NCBI RefSeq assembly: GCF_029227915.1
Contig: NC_079881.1
Coordinates: forward strand, 26,389,501 to 26,453,500
Source of the DNA: Hydractinia symbiolongicarpus
Taxonomy: Eukaryota; Cnidaria; Hydrozoa; Anthoathecata; Hydractiniidae
Length of the DNA stretch: 64,000 nt
Direction of reading: 5' to 3'
Under the pieces are notes generated by a model that made no database searches, was not told the DNA's origin, and saw only the letters and a program-made list of their open reading frames with translations. Made by a program: the position numbers and the translations under genes. Each line of letters opens with the position of its first letter. Positions within the stretch are counted from its first letter, which is position 1. Shown one piece after another: positions 13,831 to 27,300 of the stretch.

Positions 13831-16800
13831 TTTATATTATTTTTTCACCACTAAAACGCATGAGACTTGTAGTTTTCAGAAATGTTTTCATTTTTGATGA
13901 GACGCTTAATGAAAGTGGTTTAATCGCCGGCAAACGGAAACCCGCGATTTCCCTAAATCCCGGGCTTGGCCCGTATAGTCGAATGTACATAAAGAAAGTA
14001 CCCTGTGAGTAAACTCATTTCCAAAACGATTTTTAAAATTATCTTTTCACCACTAAAACGCATGAGACTTGTAGTTTTCAAAAATGTTTTTATTTTTAGT
14101 GAGACACTGAATAAAAGAAGTTTAATCGCCGGCAAACGAAAACCCGCCATTTCCCGTAAATCCCGGGCATTGCCCGTATAGTCAAAAGTATACAAAGAAA
14201 GTACCCAGGGTGTAAACTCATTTCCCGAACGATTTTTTAAATTATTTTTTCACCACTAAAACACATGAGACTTGTAGTTTTTAAAAATGTTTTCATTTTT
14301 GATGAGACGCTGAATAAAAGAAGTTTAATCGCCGGCAAACGAAAACCCGCCATTTCCCGTAAATCCCGGACTCGGCCCGTATAGTCAAAAGTATACAAAG
14401 AAAGTACCCTGTGAGTAAACTCATTTCCAAAACGATTTTTAAAATTATCTTTTCACCACTAAAACGCATAAGACTTGTAGTTTTCAAAAATGTTTTCATT
14501 TTTGATGAGACGCTGAATAAAAGAAGTTTAATCGCCGGCAAACGAAAACCCGCGATTTCCCGTAAATCCCGGGCTTGGCCCGTAAAGTCAAAAGTATACA
14601 AAGAAAGTACCCAGGGAGTAAACTCATTTCCCGAACGATTTTTTAAATTATTTTTTCACCACTAAAAACATGAGACTTGTAGTTTTTAAAAATGTTTTCA
14701 TTTTTGATGAGACGCTGAATAAAAGAAGTTTAATCGCCGGCAAACGAAAACCCGCCATTTCCCGTAAATCCCGGGCTTGGCCCGTATAGTCGAATGTACA
14801 TAAAGAAAGTACCCTGTGAGTAAACTCATTTCCAAAACGATTTTTAAAATTATCTTTTCACCACTAAAACGCATGAGACTTGTAGTTTTCAAAAATGTTT
14901 TCATTTTTAGTGAGACACTGAATAAAAGAAGTTTAATCGCCGGCAAACGAAAACCCGCCATTTCCCGTAAATCCCGGGCATTGCCCGTATAGTCAAAAGT
15001 ATACAAAGAAAGTACCCAGGGTGTAAACTCATTTCCCGAACGATTTTTTAAATTATTATTTTACCAAAAAAGCCCATGAGACTTGTAGTTTTTAAAAATG
15101 TTTTTATTTTTGATGAGACGCTGTATAAAAGAAGTTTAATCAACGGCAAATGAAATCCCGCGACTTCCCGTAAATCCCGGAATCGGCCCGTATAGTCAAA
15201 AGTATACAAAGAAAGTACCCAGGGAGTAAACGCATTTCCCAAACGATTTTTTAAATTATTATTTCACCACTAAAGCCCATGAGACTTGTAGTTTTTAAAA
15301 ATGTTTTTATTTTTGATGAGACGCTGAATAAAAGAAGTTTAATCGCCGGCAAACGAAAACCCGCGATTTCCCGTAAATCTCGGACTCGGCCCGTATAGTC
15401 AAAAGTATACAAAGAAAGTACCCAGGGAGTAAACTCATTTCCCGAACGATTTTTTAAATTATTTTTTCACCACTAAAACGCATGAGACTTGTAGTTTTCA
15501 GAAATGTTTTCATTTTTGATGAGACGCTTAATGAAAGTGGTTTAATCGCCGGCAAACGAAAACCCGCAATTTCCCGTAAATCCCGGGCTTGGCCATTATA
15601 GTCGAATGTATACAAAGAAAGTACCCTGTGAGTTAACTCATTTCCAAAACGATTTTTTAAATTATCTTTTCACCACTAAAACGCATGAGACTTGTAGTTT
15701 TCAAAAATGTTTTCATTTTTGATGAGACACTGAATAAAAGAAGTTTAATCGCCGGCAAACGAAAACCCTCCATTTCCCGTAAATCCCGGGCTTGGCCCGT
15801 ATAGTCAAAAGTATACAAAGAAAGTACCCAGGGAGTAAACTCATTTCCCGAACGATATTTTATATTATTTTTTCACCACTAAAACGCATGAGACTTGTAG
15901 TTTTTAAAAATGTTTTCATTTTTGATGGGACGCTGAATAAAAGAAGTTTAATCGCCGGCAAACAAAAACCCGCGATTTCCCGTAAATCCCGGACTCGGCC
16001 CGTATAGTCAAAAGTACACAAAGAAAGTACCCAGGGAGTAAACTCATTTCCCGAACGATTTTTTAAATTATTTTTTCACCACTAAAACGCATGAGACTTG
16101 TAGTTTTCAAAAATGTTTTCATTTTTGATGAGACGCTTAATGAAAGAGGTTTAATCGCTGTCAAACGAAAGCCCGCGATTTCCCGTAAATCCCGGGCTTG
16201 GCCCGTATAGTCGAATGTATACAAAGAAAAAGACCTGTGAGTAAACTCATTTCCAGAACGATTTTTTAAATTACTTTTTCACCACTAAAACGCATAACAC
16301 TTGTAGCTTTCAAAAATGTTTTCATTTTTGATGAGACGGTGAATAAAAGAAGTTTAATCGTCGTCAAACGAAAATCCGCGATTTCCTGTAAATCCCGGGC
16401 TTGGCTCGTATAGTCAAAAGTATACAAAGAAAGTACACAGGGAGTAAACTCATTTTCCGAACGATTTTTTAAATTTTTTTTTCACCACTTAAACGCATGA
16501 GACTTGTAGTTTTCAAACTTGTTTTCATTTTTGATGAGACGCTGAATAAAAGAAGTTTAATCGCCGGCAAACGAAAACCCGCGATTTCCCGTAAATCTCG
16601 GACTCGGCCCGTATAGTCAAAAGTATACAAAGAAAGTACCCAGGGAGTAAACTCATTTCCCGAACGATTTTTTAAATTATTTTTTCACCACTAAAACGCA
16701 TGAGACTTGCAGTTTTCAGAAATGTTTTCATTTTTGATGAGACGCTTAATGAAAGTGGTTTAATCGCCGGCAAACGAAAACCCGCGATTTCCCGTAAATC

Positions 16801-16929
16801 CCGGGCTTGGCCCGTATAGTCGAATGTATACAAAGAAAGTACCCTGTGAGTAAACTCATTTCCAAAACGATTTTTTAAATTATCTTTTCACCACTAAAAC
16901 GCATGAAACGTGTAGTTTTCAAAAATGTT

Positions 16930-18950
16930 TTCATTTTTGATGAGACACTGAATAAAAGAAGTTTAATCGCCGGCAAACGAAAACCCGCCATTTCCCGTAA
17001 ATCCCGGGCTTGGCCCGTATAGTCAAAAGTATACAAAGAAAGTACCCAGGGAGTAAACTCATTTCCCGAACGATTTTTTATATTATTTTTTCACCACTAA
17101 AACGCATGAGACTTGTAGTTTTCAAAAATGTTTTCATTTTTGATGGGACGCTGAATAAAAGAAGTTTAATCGCCGGCAAACAAAAACCCGCGATTTCCCG
17201 TAAATCCCGGACTCGGCCCGTATAGTCAAAAGTATACAAAGAAAGTACCCAGGGAGTAAACTCATTTCCCGAACGATTTTTTAAATTATTTATTCACCAC
17301 TAAAACGCACGAGACTTGTAGTTTTTAAAAAATGTTTTCATTTTTGATGAGACGCTTAATGAAAGAAGTTTAATCGCCGGCAAACGAAAACCAGCGATTT
17401 CCCCTAAATCCAGGGCTTGGCCCGTGTAGTCGAATGTATGCAAAGAAAGTACCCAGGGAGTAAACTCATTTCCCGAACGATTTTTTAAATTTTTTTTTCA
17501 CCACCAAAACGCATGAGACTTGTAGTTTTCAAAAATGTTTTCATTTTTATTGAGACGCTTAATGAAAGAGGTTTAATCGCCGGTAAACGAAAACCCGCGA
17601 TTTCCCGTAAATCCCGGGCTTGTCCCGTATAGTCGAATGTATACAAAGAAAGTACCCTGTGAGTAAACTCATTTCCAGAACGATGTTTTAAATTATCTTT
17701 TCACCACTAAAGCCCATGAGACTTGTAGTTTTTAAAAATGTTTTCATTTTTGATGAGACGCTGAATAAAAGAAGTTTAATCGCCGGCAAACGAAAACCCG
17801 CGATTTCCCGTAAATCCCGTACTCGGCCCGTATAGTCAAAAGTATACAAAGAAAGTACCCAGGGAGTAAACTCATTTCCCGAACGATTTTTTAAATTATT
17901 TTTTCACCACTAAAACGCATGAGACTTGTAGTTTTCAGAAATGTTTTCATTTTTGATGAGACACTGAATAAAAGAAGTTTAATCGCCGGCAAACGAAAAC
18001 CCGCCATTTCCCGTAAATCCCGGGCTTGGCCCGTATAGTCAAAAGTATACAAAGAAAGTACCCAGGGAGTAAACTCATTTCCCGAACGATTTTTTATATT
18101 ATTTTTTCACCACTAAAACGCATGAGACTTGTAGTTTTCAAAAATGTTTTCATTTTTGATGGGACGCTGAATAAAAGAAGTTTAATCGCCGGCAAACAAA
18201 AACCCGCGATTTCCCGTAAATCCCGGACTCGGCCCGTATAGTCAAAAGTATACAAAGAAAGTACCCAGGGAGTAAACTCATTTCCCGAACGATTTTTTAA
18301 ATTATTTATTCACCACTAAAACGCACGAGACTTGTAGTTTTTAAAAAATGTTTTCATTTTTGATGAGACGCTTAATGAAAGAAGTTTAATCGCCGGCAAA
18401 CGAAAACCAGCGATTTCCCCTAAATCCAGGGCTTGGCCCGTGTAGTCGAATGTATGCAAAGAAAGTACCCAGGGAGTAAACTCATTTCCCGAACGATTTT
18501 TTAAATTTTTTTTTCACCACCAAAACTCATGAGACTTGTAGTTTTCAAAAATGTTTTCATTTTTAATGAGACGCTTAATGAAAGAGGTTTAATCGCCGGT
18601 AAACGAAAACCCGCGATTTCCCGTAAATCCCGGGCTTGTCCCGTATAGTCGAATGTATACAAAGAAAGTACCCTGTGAGTAAACTCATTTCCAGAACGAT
18701 GTTTTAAATTATCTTTTCACCACTAAAGCCCATGAGACTTGTAGTTTTTAAAAATGTTTTCATTTTTGATGAGACGCTGAATAAAAGAAGTTTAATCGCC
18801 GGCAAACGAAAACCCGCGATTTCCCGTAAATCCCGTACTCGGCCCGTATAGTCAAAAGTATACAAAGAAAGTACCCAGGGAGTAAACTCATTTCCCGAAC
18901 GATTTTTTAAATTATTTTTTCACCACTAAAACGCATGAGACTTGTAGTTT
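16930..18950. repeat. Tandem duplication of a 5-monomer block (1016 bp)
   Basis: Two copies are offset by 1016 bp, five monomers plus one base. They share a TTTAAAAAATG with an extra A near 17330 and 18346, AACCAGCGATTTCCCC with a CCGTGTAGTCG junction near 17390 and 18406, and a CCCGTACTCGG variant near 17817 and 18833. The match ends near 18950. Confidence 0.75.
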
Positions 18951-20461
18951 TCAAAAATGTTTTCATTTTTGATGAGACGCTTAATGAAAGAGGTTTAATC
19001 GCCGGCAAAGGAAAACCAGCGATTTCCCCTAAATCCAGGGCTTGGCCCTTGTAGTCAAATGTTTGCAAAGAAAGTACCCAGGGAGTAAACTCATTTCCCG
19101 AACGATTTTTTAAATTTTTTTTTCACCACTAAAACGCATGAGACTTGTAGTTTCAAAAATGTTTCCATTTTTGATGAGACTCTTAATGAAAGAGGTTTAA
19201 TCGCCGGCAAACGAAAACCCGCGATTTCCCGTAAATCCCGGGCTTGGCCCGTATAGTGGAATGCATACAAAGAAAAAGCCCTGTGAGTAAACTCATTTCC
19301 AGAACGATTTTTTAAATTACTTTTTCACCACTAAAACGCATAACACTTGTGGTTTTCAAACTTGTTTTCATTTTTGATGAGACGCTGAATAAAAGAAGTT
19401 TAATCGCCGGCAAACGAAATCCTGCGATTTCCCGTAAATCCCGGGCTTGGCTCGTATAGTCAAAAGTATACAAAGAAAGTACACAGTGAGTAAACTCATT
19501 TCCCGAACGATTTTTTAAATTATTTCTGCACCACTAGAACGAATGAGACTTGTAGTTTTCAAAAATGTTTTCATTTTTAATGAGACGATTAATGAAAGAG
19601 GCTTAATCGCCGGTAAACGAAAACCCGCGATTTCCCGTAAATCCCGGGCTTGTCCCGTATAGTCGAATGTATACAAAGAAAGTACCCTGTGAGTAAACTC
19701 ATTTCCAGAACGATGTTTTAAATTATTTTTTCACCACTAAAACACATGAGACTTGTAGTTTTAAAAAATGTTTTAATTTTTGATGCGACGCTTAATGAAA
19801 GAGGTTTAATCGCTGGCAAACGAAAACCCGCGATTTCCCGTAAATCCCGGGCTTGGCCATTATAGTCGAATGTATACAAAGAAAGTACCCTGTGAGTAAA
19901 CTCATTTCCAAAACGATTTTTTAAATTATCTTTTCACCACTAAAACGCATGAGACTTGTAGTTTTCAAAAATGTTTTCATTTTTGATGAGACACTGAATA
20001 AAAGAAGTTTAATCGCCGGCAAACGAAAACCCGCCATTTCCCGTAAATCCCGGGCTTGGCCCGTATAGTCAAAAGTATACAAAGAAAGTACCCAGGGAGT
20101 AAACTCATTTCCCGAACGATTTTTTATATTATTTTTTCACCACTAAAACGCATGAGACTTGTAGTTTTTAAAAATGTTTTCATTTTTGATGGGACGCTGA
20201 ATAAAAGAAGTTTAATCGCCAGCAAACGAAAATCCGCAATTTCCCGTAAATCCCGGGCTTGGCCATTATAGTCGAATGTATACAAAGAAAGTACCCTGTG
20301 AGTAAACTCATTTCCAAAACGATTTTTTAAATTATCTTTTCACCACTAAAACGCATGAGACTTGTAGTTTTCAAAAATGTTTTCATTTTTGATGAGACAC
20401 TGAATAAAAGAAGTTTAATCGCCGGCAAACGAAAACCCGCCATTTCCCGTAAATCCCGGGC

Positions 20462-22850
20462 TTGGCCCGTATAGTCAAAAGTATACAAAGAAAGTACCCA
20501 GGGAGTAAACTCATTTCCCGAACGATTTTTTATGTTATTTTTTCACCACTAAAACGCATGAGACTTGTAGTTTTTAAAAATGTTTTCATTTTTGATGGGA
20601 CGCTGAATAAAAGAAGTTTAATCGCCGGCAAACAAAAACCCGCGATTTCCCGTAAATCCCGGACTCGGCCCGTATAGTCAAAAGTATACAAAGAAAGTAC
20701 CCAGGGAGTAAACTCATTTCCCGAACGATTTTTTAAATTATTTTTTCACCACTAAAACGCATGAGACTTGTAGTTTTTAAAAAATGTTTTCATTTTTGAT
20801 GAGACGCTTAATGAAAGAAGTTTAATCGCCGGCAAACGAAAACCAGCGATTTCCCCTAAATCCAGGGCTTGGCCCGTGTAGTCGAATGTATGCAAAGAAA
20901 GTACCCAGGGAGTAAACTCATTTCCCGAACGATTTTTTAAATTTTTTTTTCACCACCAAAACGCATGAGACTTGTAGTTTTCAAAAATGTTTTCATTTTT
21001 GATGAGACGCTTAATGAAAGAGGTTTAATCGCCGTCAAACGAAAACCTGCGATTTCCCGTAAATCCCGGGCTTGGCCCGTATAGTCGAATGTATACAAAG
21101 AAAAAGAACTGTGAGTAAACTCATTTCCAGAACGATTTTTTAAATTACTTTTTCACCACTAAAACGCATAACACTTGTAGCTTTAAAAAATGTTTTCATT
21201 TTTGATGAGACGGTGAATAAAAGAAGTTTAATCGCCGGCAAACGAAAATCCGCGATTTCCTGTAAATCCCAGGCTTGGCTCGTTTAGTCAAAAGTATACA
21301 AAGAAAGTACACAGGGAGTAAACTCATTTCCCGAACGATGTTTTAAATTTTTTTTTCACCACTTAAACGCATGAGACTTGTAGTTTTCAAACTTGTTTTC
21401 ATTTTTGATGAGACGCTGAATAAAAGAAGTTTAATCGCCGGCAAACGAAAACCCGCGATTTCCCGTAAAACCCAGGCTTGACCCGTATAGTTGAATGTAT
21501 ATAAAGAAAGTACCCAAGGAGTAAACTGATTTCCCGAACGATTTTTCAAATTATTTCAGCACCACTAGAACGAATGAGACTTGTAGTTTTCAAAAATGTT
21601 TTCATTTTTAATGAGACGCTTAATGAAAGAGGTTTAATCGCCGGTAAACGAAAACCCGCGATTTCCCGTAAATCCCGGGCTTGTCCCGTATAGTCGAATG
21701 TATACAAAGAAAGTACCCTGTGAGTAAACTCATTTCCAGAACGATGTTTTAAATTATCTTTTCACCACTAAAGCCCAGGAGACTTGTAGTTTTTAAAAAT
21801 GTTTACATTTTTGATGAGACGCTGAATAAAAGAAGTTTAATCGCCGGCAAACGAAAACCCGCGATTTCCCGTAAATCCCGGACTCGGCCCGTATAGTCAA
21901 AAGTATACAAAGAAAGTACCCAGGGAGTAAACGCATTTCCCAAACGATTTTTTAAATTATTATTTCACCACTAAAACCCATGAGACTTGTAGTTTTTAAA
22001 AATGTTTTTATTTTTGATGAGACGCTGAATAAAAGAAGTTTAATCGCCGGCAAACGAAAACCCGCGATTTCCCGTAAATCTCGGACTCGGCCCGTATAGT
22101 CAAAAGTATACAAAGAAAGTACCCAGGGAGTAAACTCATTTCCCGAACGATTTTTTAAATTATTTTTTCACCACTAAAACGTATGAGACTTGTAGTTTTC
22201 AGAAATGTTTTCATTTTTGATAAGACGCTTAATGAAAGTGGTTTAATCGCCGGCAAACGAAAACCCGCGATTTCCCGTAAATCCCGGGCTTGGCCCGTAT
22301 AGTCGAATGTATACAAAGAAAGTACCCTGTGAGTAAACTCATTTCCAAAACGATTTTTTAAATTATCTTTTCACCACTAAAACGCATGAAACGTGTAGTT
22401 TTCAAAAATGTTTTCATTTTTGATGAGACACTGAATAAAAGAAGTTTAATCGCCGGCAAACGAAAACCCGCCATTTCCCGTAAATCCCGGGCTTGGCCCG
22501 TATAGTCAAAAGTATACAAAGAAAGTACCCAGGGAGTAAACTCATTTCCCGAACGATTTTTTATATTATTTTTTTACCACTAAAACGCATAAGACTTGTA
22601 GTTTTCAAAAAATGTTTTCATTTTTGATGGGACGCTGAATAAAAGAAGTTTAATCGCCGGCAAACAAAAACCCGCGATTTCCCGTAAATCCCGGACTCGG
22701 CCCGTATAGTCAAAAGTATACAAAGAAAGTACCCAGGGAGTAAACTCATTTCCGAACGATTTTTTAAATTATTTTTTCACCACTAAAACGCATGAGACTT
22801 GTAGTTTTTAAAAAATGTTTTCATTTTTGATGAGACGCTGAATAAAAGAA
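20462..22850. repeat. Paralogue of both mobile-element insertion sites (empty sites)
   Basis: This block aligns with 29603-30818 at an offset of 9141 bp and then with 38840 to about 40000 at an offset of 17164 bp. It is therefore the same satellite segment without the DNA transposon. The uninterrupted CCCGGG lies at 21674-21679; its central CG (21676-21677) corresponds both to 30817-30818 and to 38840-38841. The block also has the intact LINE target, with AAAAG at 21828-21832 followed directly by AAGTTTAATCG. Shared private variants are CCCAGGAGACTTG and GTTTACATTTTTGATG. Confidence 0.8.
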
Positions 22851-23760
22851 GTTTAATCGCCGGCAAACGAAAACCCGCGATTTCCCGTAAATCCCGGACT
22901 CGGCCCGTATAGTCAAAAGTATACAAAGAAAGTACCCAGGGAGTAAACGCATTTCCCAAACGATTTTTTAAATTATTATTTCACCACTAAAGCCCATGAG
23001 ACTTGTAGTTTTTAAAAATGTTTTTATTTTTGATGAGACGCTGCATAAAAGAAGTTTAATCGCCGGCAAACGAAAACCCGCGATTTCCCGTAAATCTCGG
23101 ACTCGGCCCGTATAGTCAAAAGTATACAAAGAAAGTACCCAGGGAGTAAACTCATTTCCCGAACGATTTTTTAAATTATTTTTTCACCACTAAAACGCAT
23201 GAGACTTGTAGTTTTCAGAAATGTTTTCATTTTTGATAAGACGCTTAATGAAAGTGGTTTAATCGCCGGCAAACGAAAACCCGCGATTTCCCGTAAATCC
23301 CGGGCTTGGCCCGTATAGTCGAATGTATACAAAGAAAGTACCCTGTGAGTAAACTCATTTCCAAAACGATTTTTTAAATTATCTTTTCACCACTAAAACG
23401 CATGAAACGTGTAGTTTTCAAAAATGTTTTCATTTTTGATGAGACACTGAATAAAAGAAGTTTAATCGCCGGCAAACGAAAACCCGCCATTTCCCGTAAA
23501 TCCCGGGCTTGGCCCGTATAGTCAAAAGTATACAAAGAAAGTACCCAGGGGGTAAACTCATTTCCCGAACGATTTTTTATATTATTTTTTCACCACTAAA
23601 ACGCATAAGACTTGTAGTTTTCAAAAAATGTTTTCATTTTTGATGGGACGCTGAATAAAAGAAGTTTAATCGCCGGCAAACAAAAACCCGCGATTTCCCG
23701 TAAATCCCGGACTCGGCCCGTAAAGTCAAAAGTATACAAAGAAAGTACCCAGGGAGTAAA
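21890..23760. repeat. Tandem duplication of a 5-monomer block (about 1015 bp)
   Basis: AACGCATTTCCCAAACG occurs near 21930 and again near 22946, about 1015 bp apart. Each is followed by the same order of variants: GTTTTTATTTTTGATG, AAATCTCGGACTCGG, TTGATAAGACGC, then CGCATGAAACGTG. One site in the second copy reads CTGCATAAAAG instead of CTGAATAAAAG. Confidence 0.7.
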
Positions 23761-24322
23761 CTCATTTCCCGAACGATTTTTTAAATTATTTTGTCACCAC
23801 TAAAACGCATGAGACTTGTAGTTTTTAAAAAATGTTTTCATTTTTGATGAGACGCTTAATGAAAGAAGTTTAATCGCCGGCAAACGAAAACCAGCGATTT
23901 CCCCTAAATCCAGGGCTTGGCCCGTGTAGTCGAATGTATACAAAGAAAGTACCCTGTGAGTAAACTCATTTCCAGAACGATGTTTTAAATTATTTTTTCA
24001 CCACTAAAACGCATGAGACTTGTAGTTTTCAGAAATGTTTTCATTTTTGATGAGACGCTTAATGAAAGTGGTTTAATCGCCGGCAAACGAAAACCCGCGA
24101 TTTCCCGTAAATCCCGGGCTTGGCCATTATAGTCGAATGTATACAAAGAAAGTACCCTGTGAGTAAACTCATTTCCAAAACGATTTTTTAAATTATCTTT
24201 TCACCACTAAAACGCATGAGACTTGTAGTTTTCAAAAATGTTTTCATTTTTGATGAGACACTGAATAAAAGAAGTTTAATCGCCGGCAAACAAAAACCCG
24301 CCATTTCCCGTAAATCCCGGGC

Positions 24323-27300
24323 TTGGCCCGTATAGTCAAAAGTATACAAAGAAAGTACCCAGGGAGTAAACTCATTTCCCGAACGATTTTTTATATTATT
24401 TTTTCACCACTAAAACGCATGAGACTTGTAGTTTTTAAAAATGTTTTCATTTTTGATGGGACGCTGAATAAAAGAAGTTTAATCGCCGGCAAACGAAAAC
24501 CCGCGATTTCCCGTAAATCCCAGGCTTGGCCCGTATAGATGAATGCATACAAAGAAAGTACACAAGGAGTAAACTGATTTCCCGAACGATTTTTCAAATT
24601 ATTTCTGCACCACTAAAACGAATGAGACTTGTAGTTTTCAAAAATGTTTTCATTTTTAATGAGACGCTTAATGAAAGAGGCTTAATCGCCGGTAAACGAA
24701 AACCCGCGATTTCCCGTAAATCCCGGGCTTGTCCCGTATAGTCGAATGTATACAAAGAAAGTACCCTGTGAGTAAACTCATTTCCAGAACGATGTTTTAA
24801 ATTATCTTTTCACCACTAAAGCCCATGAGACTTGTAGTTTTTAAAAATGTTTTTATTTTTGATGAGACGCTGAATAAAAGAAGTTTAATCGCCGGCAAAC
24901 GAAAACCCGCGATTTCCCGTAAATCTCGGACTCGGCCCGTATAGTCAAAAGTATACAAAGAAAGTACCCAGGGAGTAAACTCATTTCCCGAACGATTTTT
25001 TAAATTATTTTTTCACCACTAAAACGCATGAGACTTGTAGTTTTCAGAAATGTTTTCATTTTTGATGAGACGCTTAATGAAAGTGGTTTAATAGCCGGCA
25101 AACGAAAACCCGCGATTTCCCGTAAATCCCGGGCTTGGCCATTATAGTCGAATGTATACAAAGAAAGTACCCTGTGAGTAAACTCATTTCCAAAACGATT
25201 TTTTAAATTATCTTTTAACCACTAAAACGCATGAGACTTGTAGTTTTCAAAAATGTTTTCATTTTTGATGAGACACTGAATAAAAGAAGTTTAATCGCCG
25301 GCAAACGAAAACCCGCCATTTCCCGTAAATCCCGGGCTTGGCCCGTATAGTCAAAAGTATACAAAGAAAGTACCCAGGGAGTAAACCCATTTCCCGAACG
25401 ATTTTTTAAATTATCTTTTCACCACTAAAACGCATGAGACTTGTAGTTTTCAAAAATGTTTTCATTTTTGATGAGACACTGAATAAAAGAAGTTTAATCG
25501 CCGGCAAACGAAAACCCGCCATTTCCCGTAAATCCCGGGCTTGGCCCGTATAGTCAAAAGTATACAAAGAAAGTACGCAGGGAGTAAACTCATTTCCCGA
25601 ACGATTTTTTATGTTATATTTTCACCACTAAAACGCATGAGACTTGTAGTTTTTAAAAATGTTTTCATTTTTGATGGGACGCTGAATAAAAGAAGTTTAA
25701 TCGCCGGCAAACGAAAACCCGCGATTTCCCGTAAATCCCGGGCTTGGCCATTATAGTCGAATGTATACAAAGAAAGTACCCTGTGAGTAAACTCATTTCC
25801 AAAACGATTTTTTAAATTATCTTTTCACCACTAAAACGCATGAGACTTGTAGTTTTCAAAAATGTTTTCATTTTTGATGAGACACTGAATAAAAGAAGTT
25901 TAATCGCCGGCAAACGAAAACCCGCCATTTCCCGTAAATCCCGGGCTTGGCCCGTATAGTCAAAAGTATACAAAGAAAGTACCCAGGGAGTAAACCCATT
26001 TCCCGAACGATTTTTTAAATTATCTTTTCACCACTAAAACGCATGAGACTTGTAGTTTTCAAAAATGTTTTCATTTTTGATGAGACACTGAATAAAAGAA
26101 GTTTAATCGCCGGCAAACGAAAACCCGCCATTTCCCGTAAATCCCGGGCTTGGCCCGTATAGTCAAAAGTATACAAAGAAAGTACGCAGGGAGTAAACTC
26201 ATTTCCCGAACGATTTTTTATGTTATTTTTTCACCACTAAAACGCATGAGACTTGTAGTTTTTAAAAATGTTTTCATTTTTGATGGGACGCTGAATAAAA
26301 GAAGTTTAATCGCCGGCAAACGAAAACCCGCGATTTCCCGTAAATCCCGGGCTTGGCCATTATAGTCGAATGTATACAAAGAAAGTACCCTGTGAGTAAA
26401 CTCATTTCCAAAACGATTTTAAAATTATCTTTTCACCACTAAAACGCATGAGACTTGTAGTTTTCAAAAATGTTTTCATTTTTGATGAGACACTGAATAA
26501 AAGAAGTTTAATCGCCGGCAAACGAAAACCCGCCATTTCCCGTAAATCCCGGGCTTGGCCCGTATAGTCAAAATTATACAAAGAAAGTACCCAGGGAGTA
26601 AACTCATTTCCCGAACGATTTTTTATATTATTTTTTCACCACTAAAACGCATAAGACTTGTAGTTTTCAAAAAATGTTTTCATTTTTGATGGGACGCTGA
26701 ATAAAAGAAGTTTAATCGCCGGCAAACAAAAACCCGCGATTTCCCGTAAATCCCGGACTCGGCCATTATAGTCGAATGTATACAAAGAAAGTACCCTGTG
26801 AGTAAACTCATTTCCAAAACGATTTTTAAATTATCTTTTCACCACTAAAACGCATGAGACTTGTAGTTTTCAAAAATGTTTTCATTTTTGATGAGACACT
26901 GAATAAAAGAAGTTTAATCGCCGGCAAACGAAAACCCGCCATTTCCCGTAAATCCCGGGCTTGGCCCGTATAGTCAAAATTATACAAAGAAAGTACCCAG
27001 GGAGTAAACTCATTTCCCGAACGATTTTTTATATTATTTTTTCACCACTAAAACGCATAAGACTTGTAGTTTTCAAAAAATGTTTTCATTTTTGATGGGA
27101 CGCTGAATAAAAGAAGTTTAATCGCCGGCAAACAAAAACCCGCGATTTCCCGTAAATCCCGGACTCGGCCCGTATAGTCAAAAGTATACAAAGAAAGTAC
27201 CCAGGGAGTAAACTCATTTCCCGAACGATTTTTTAAATTATTTTTTCACCACTAAAACGCATGAGACTTGTAGTTTTTAAAAAATGTTTTCATTTTTGAT

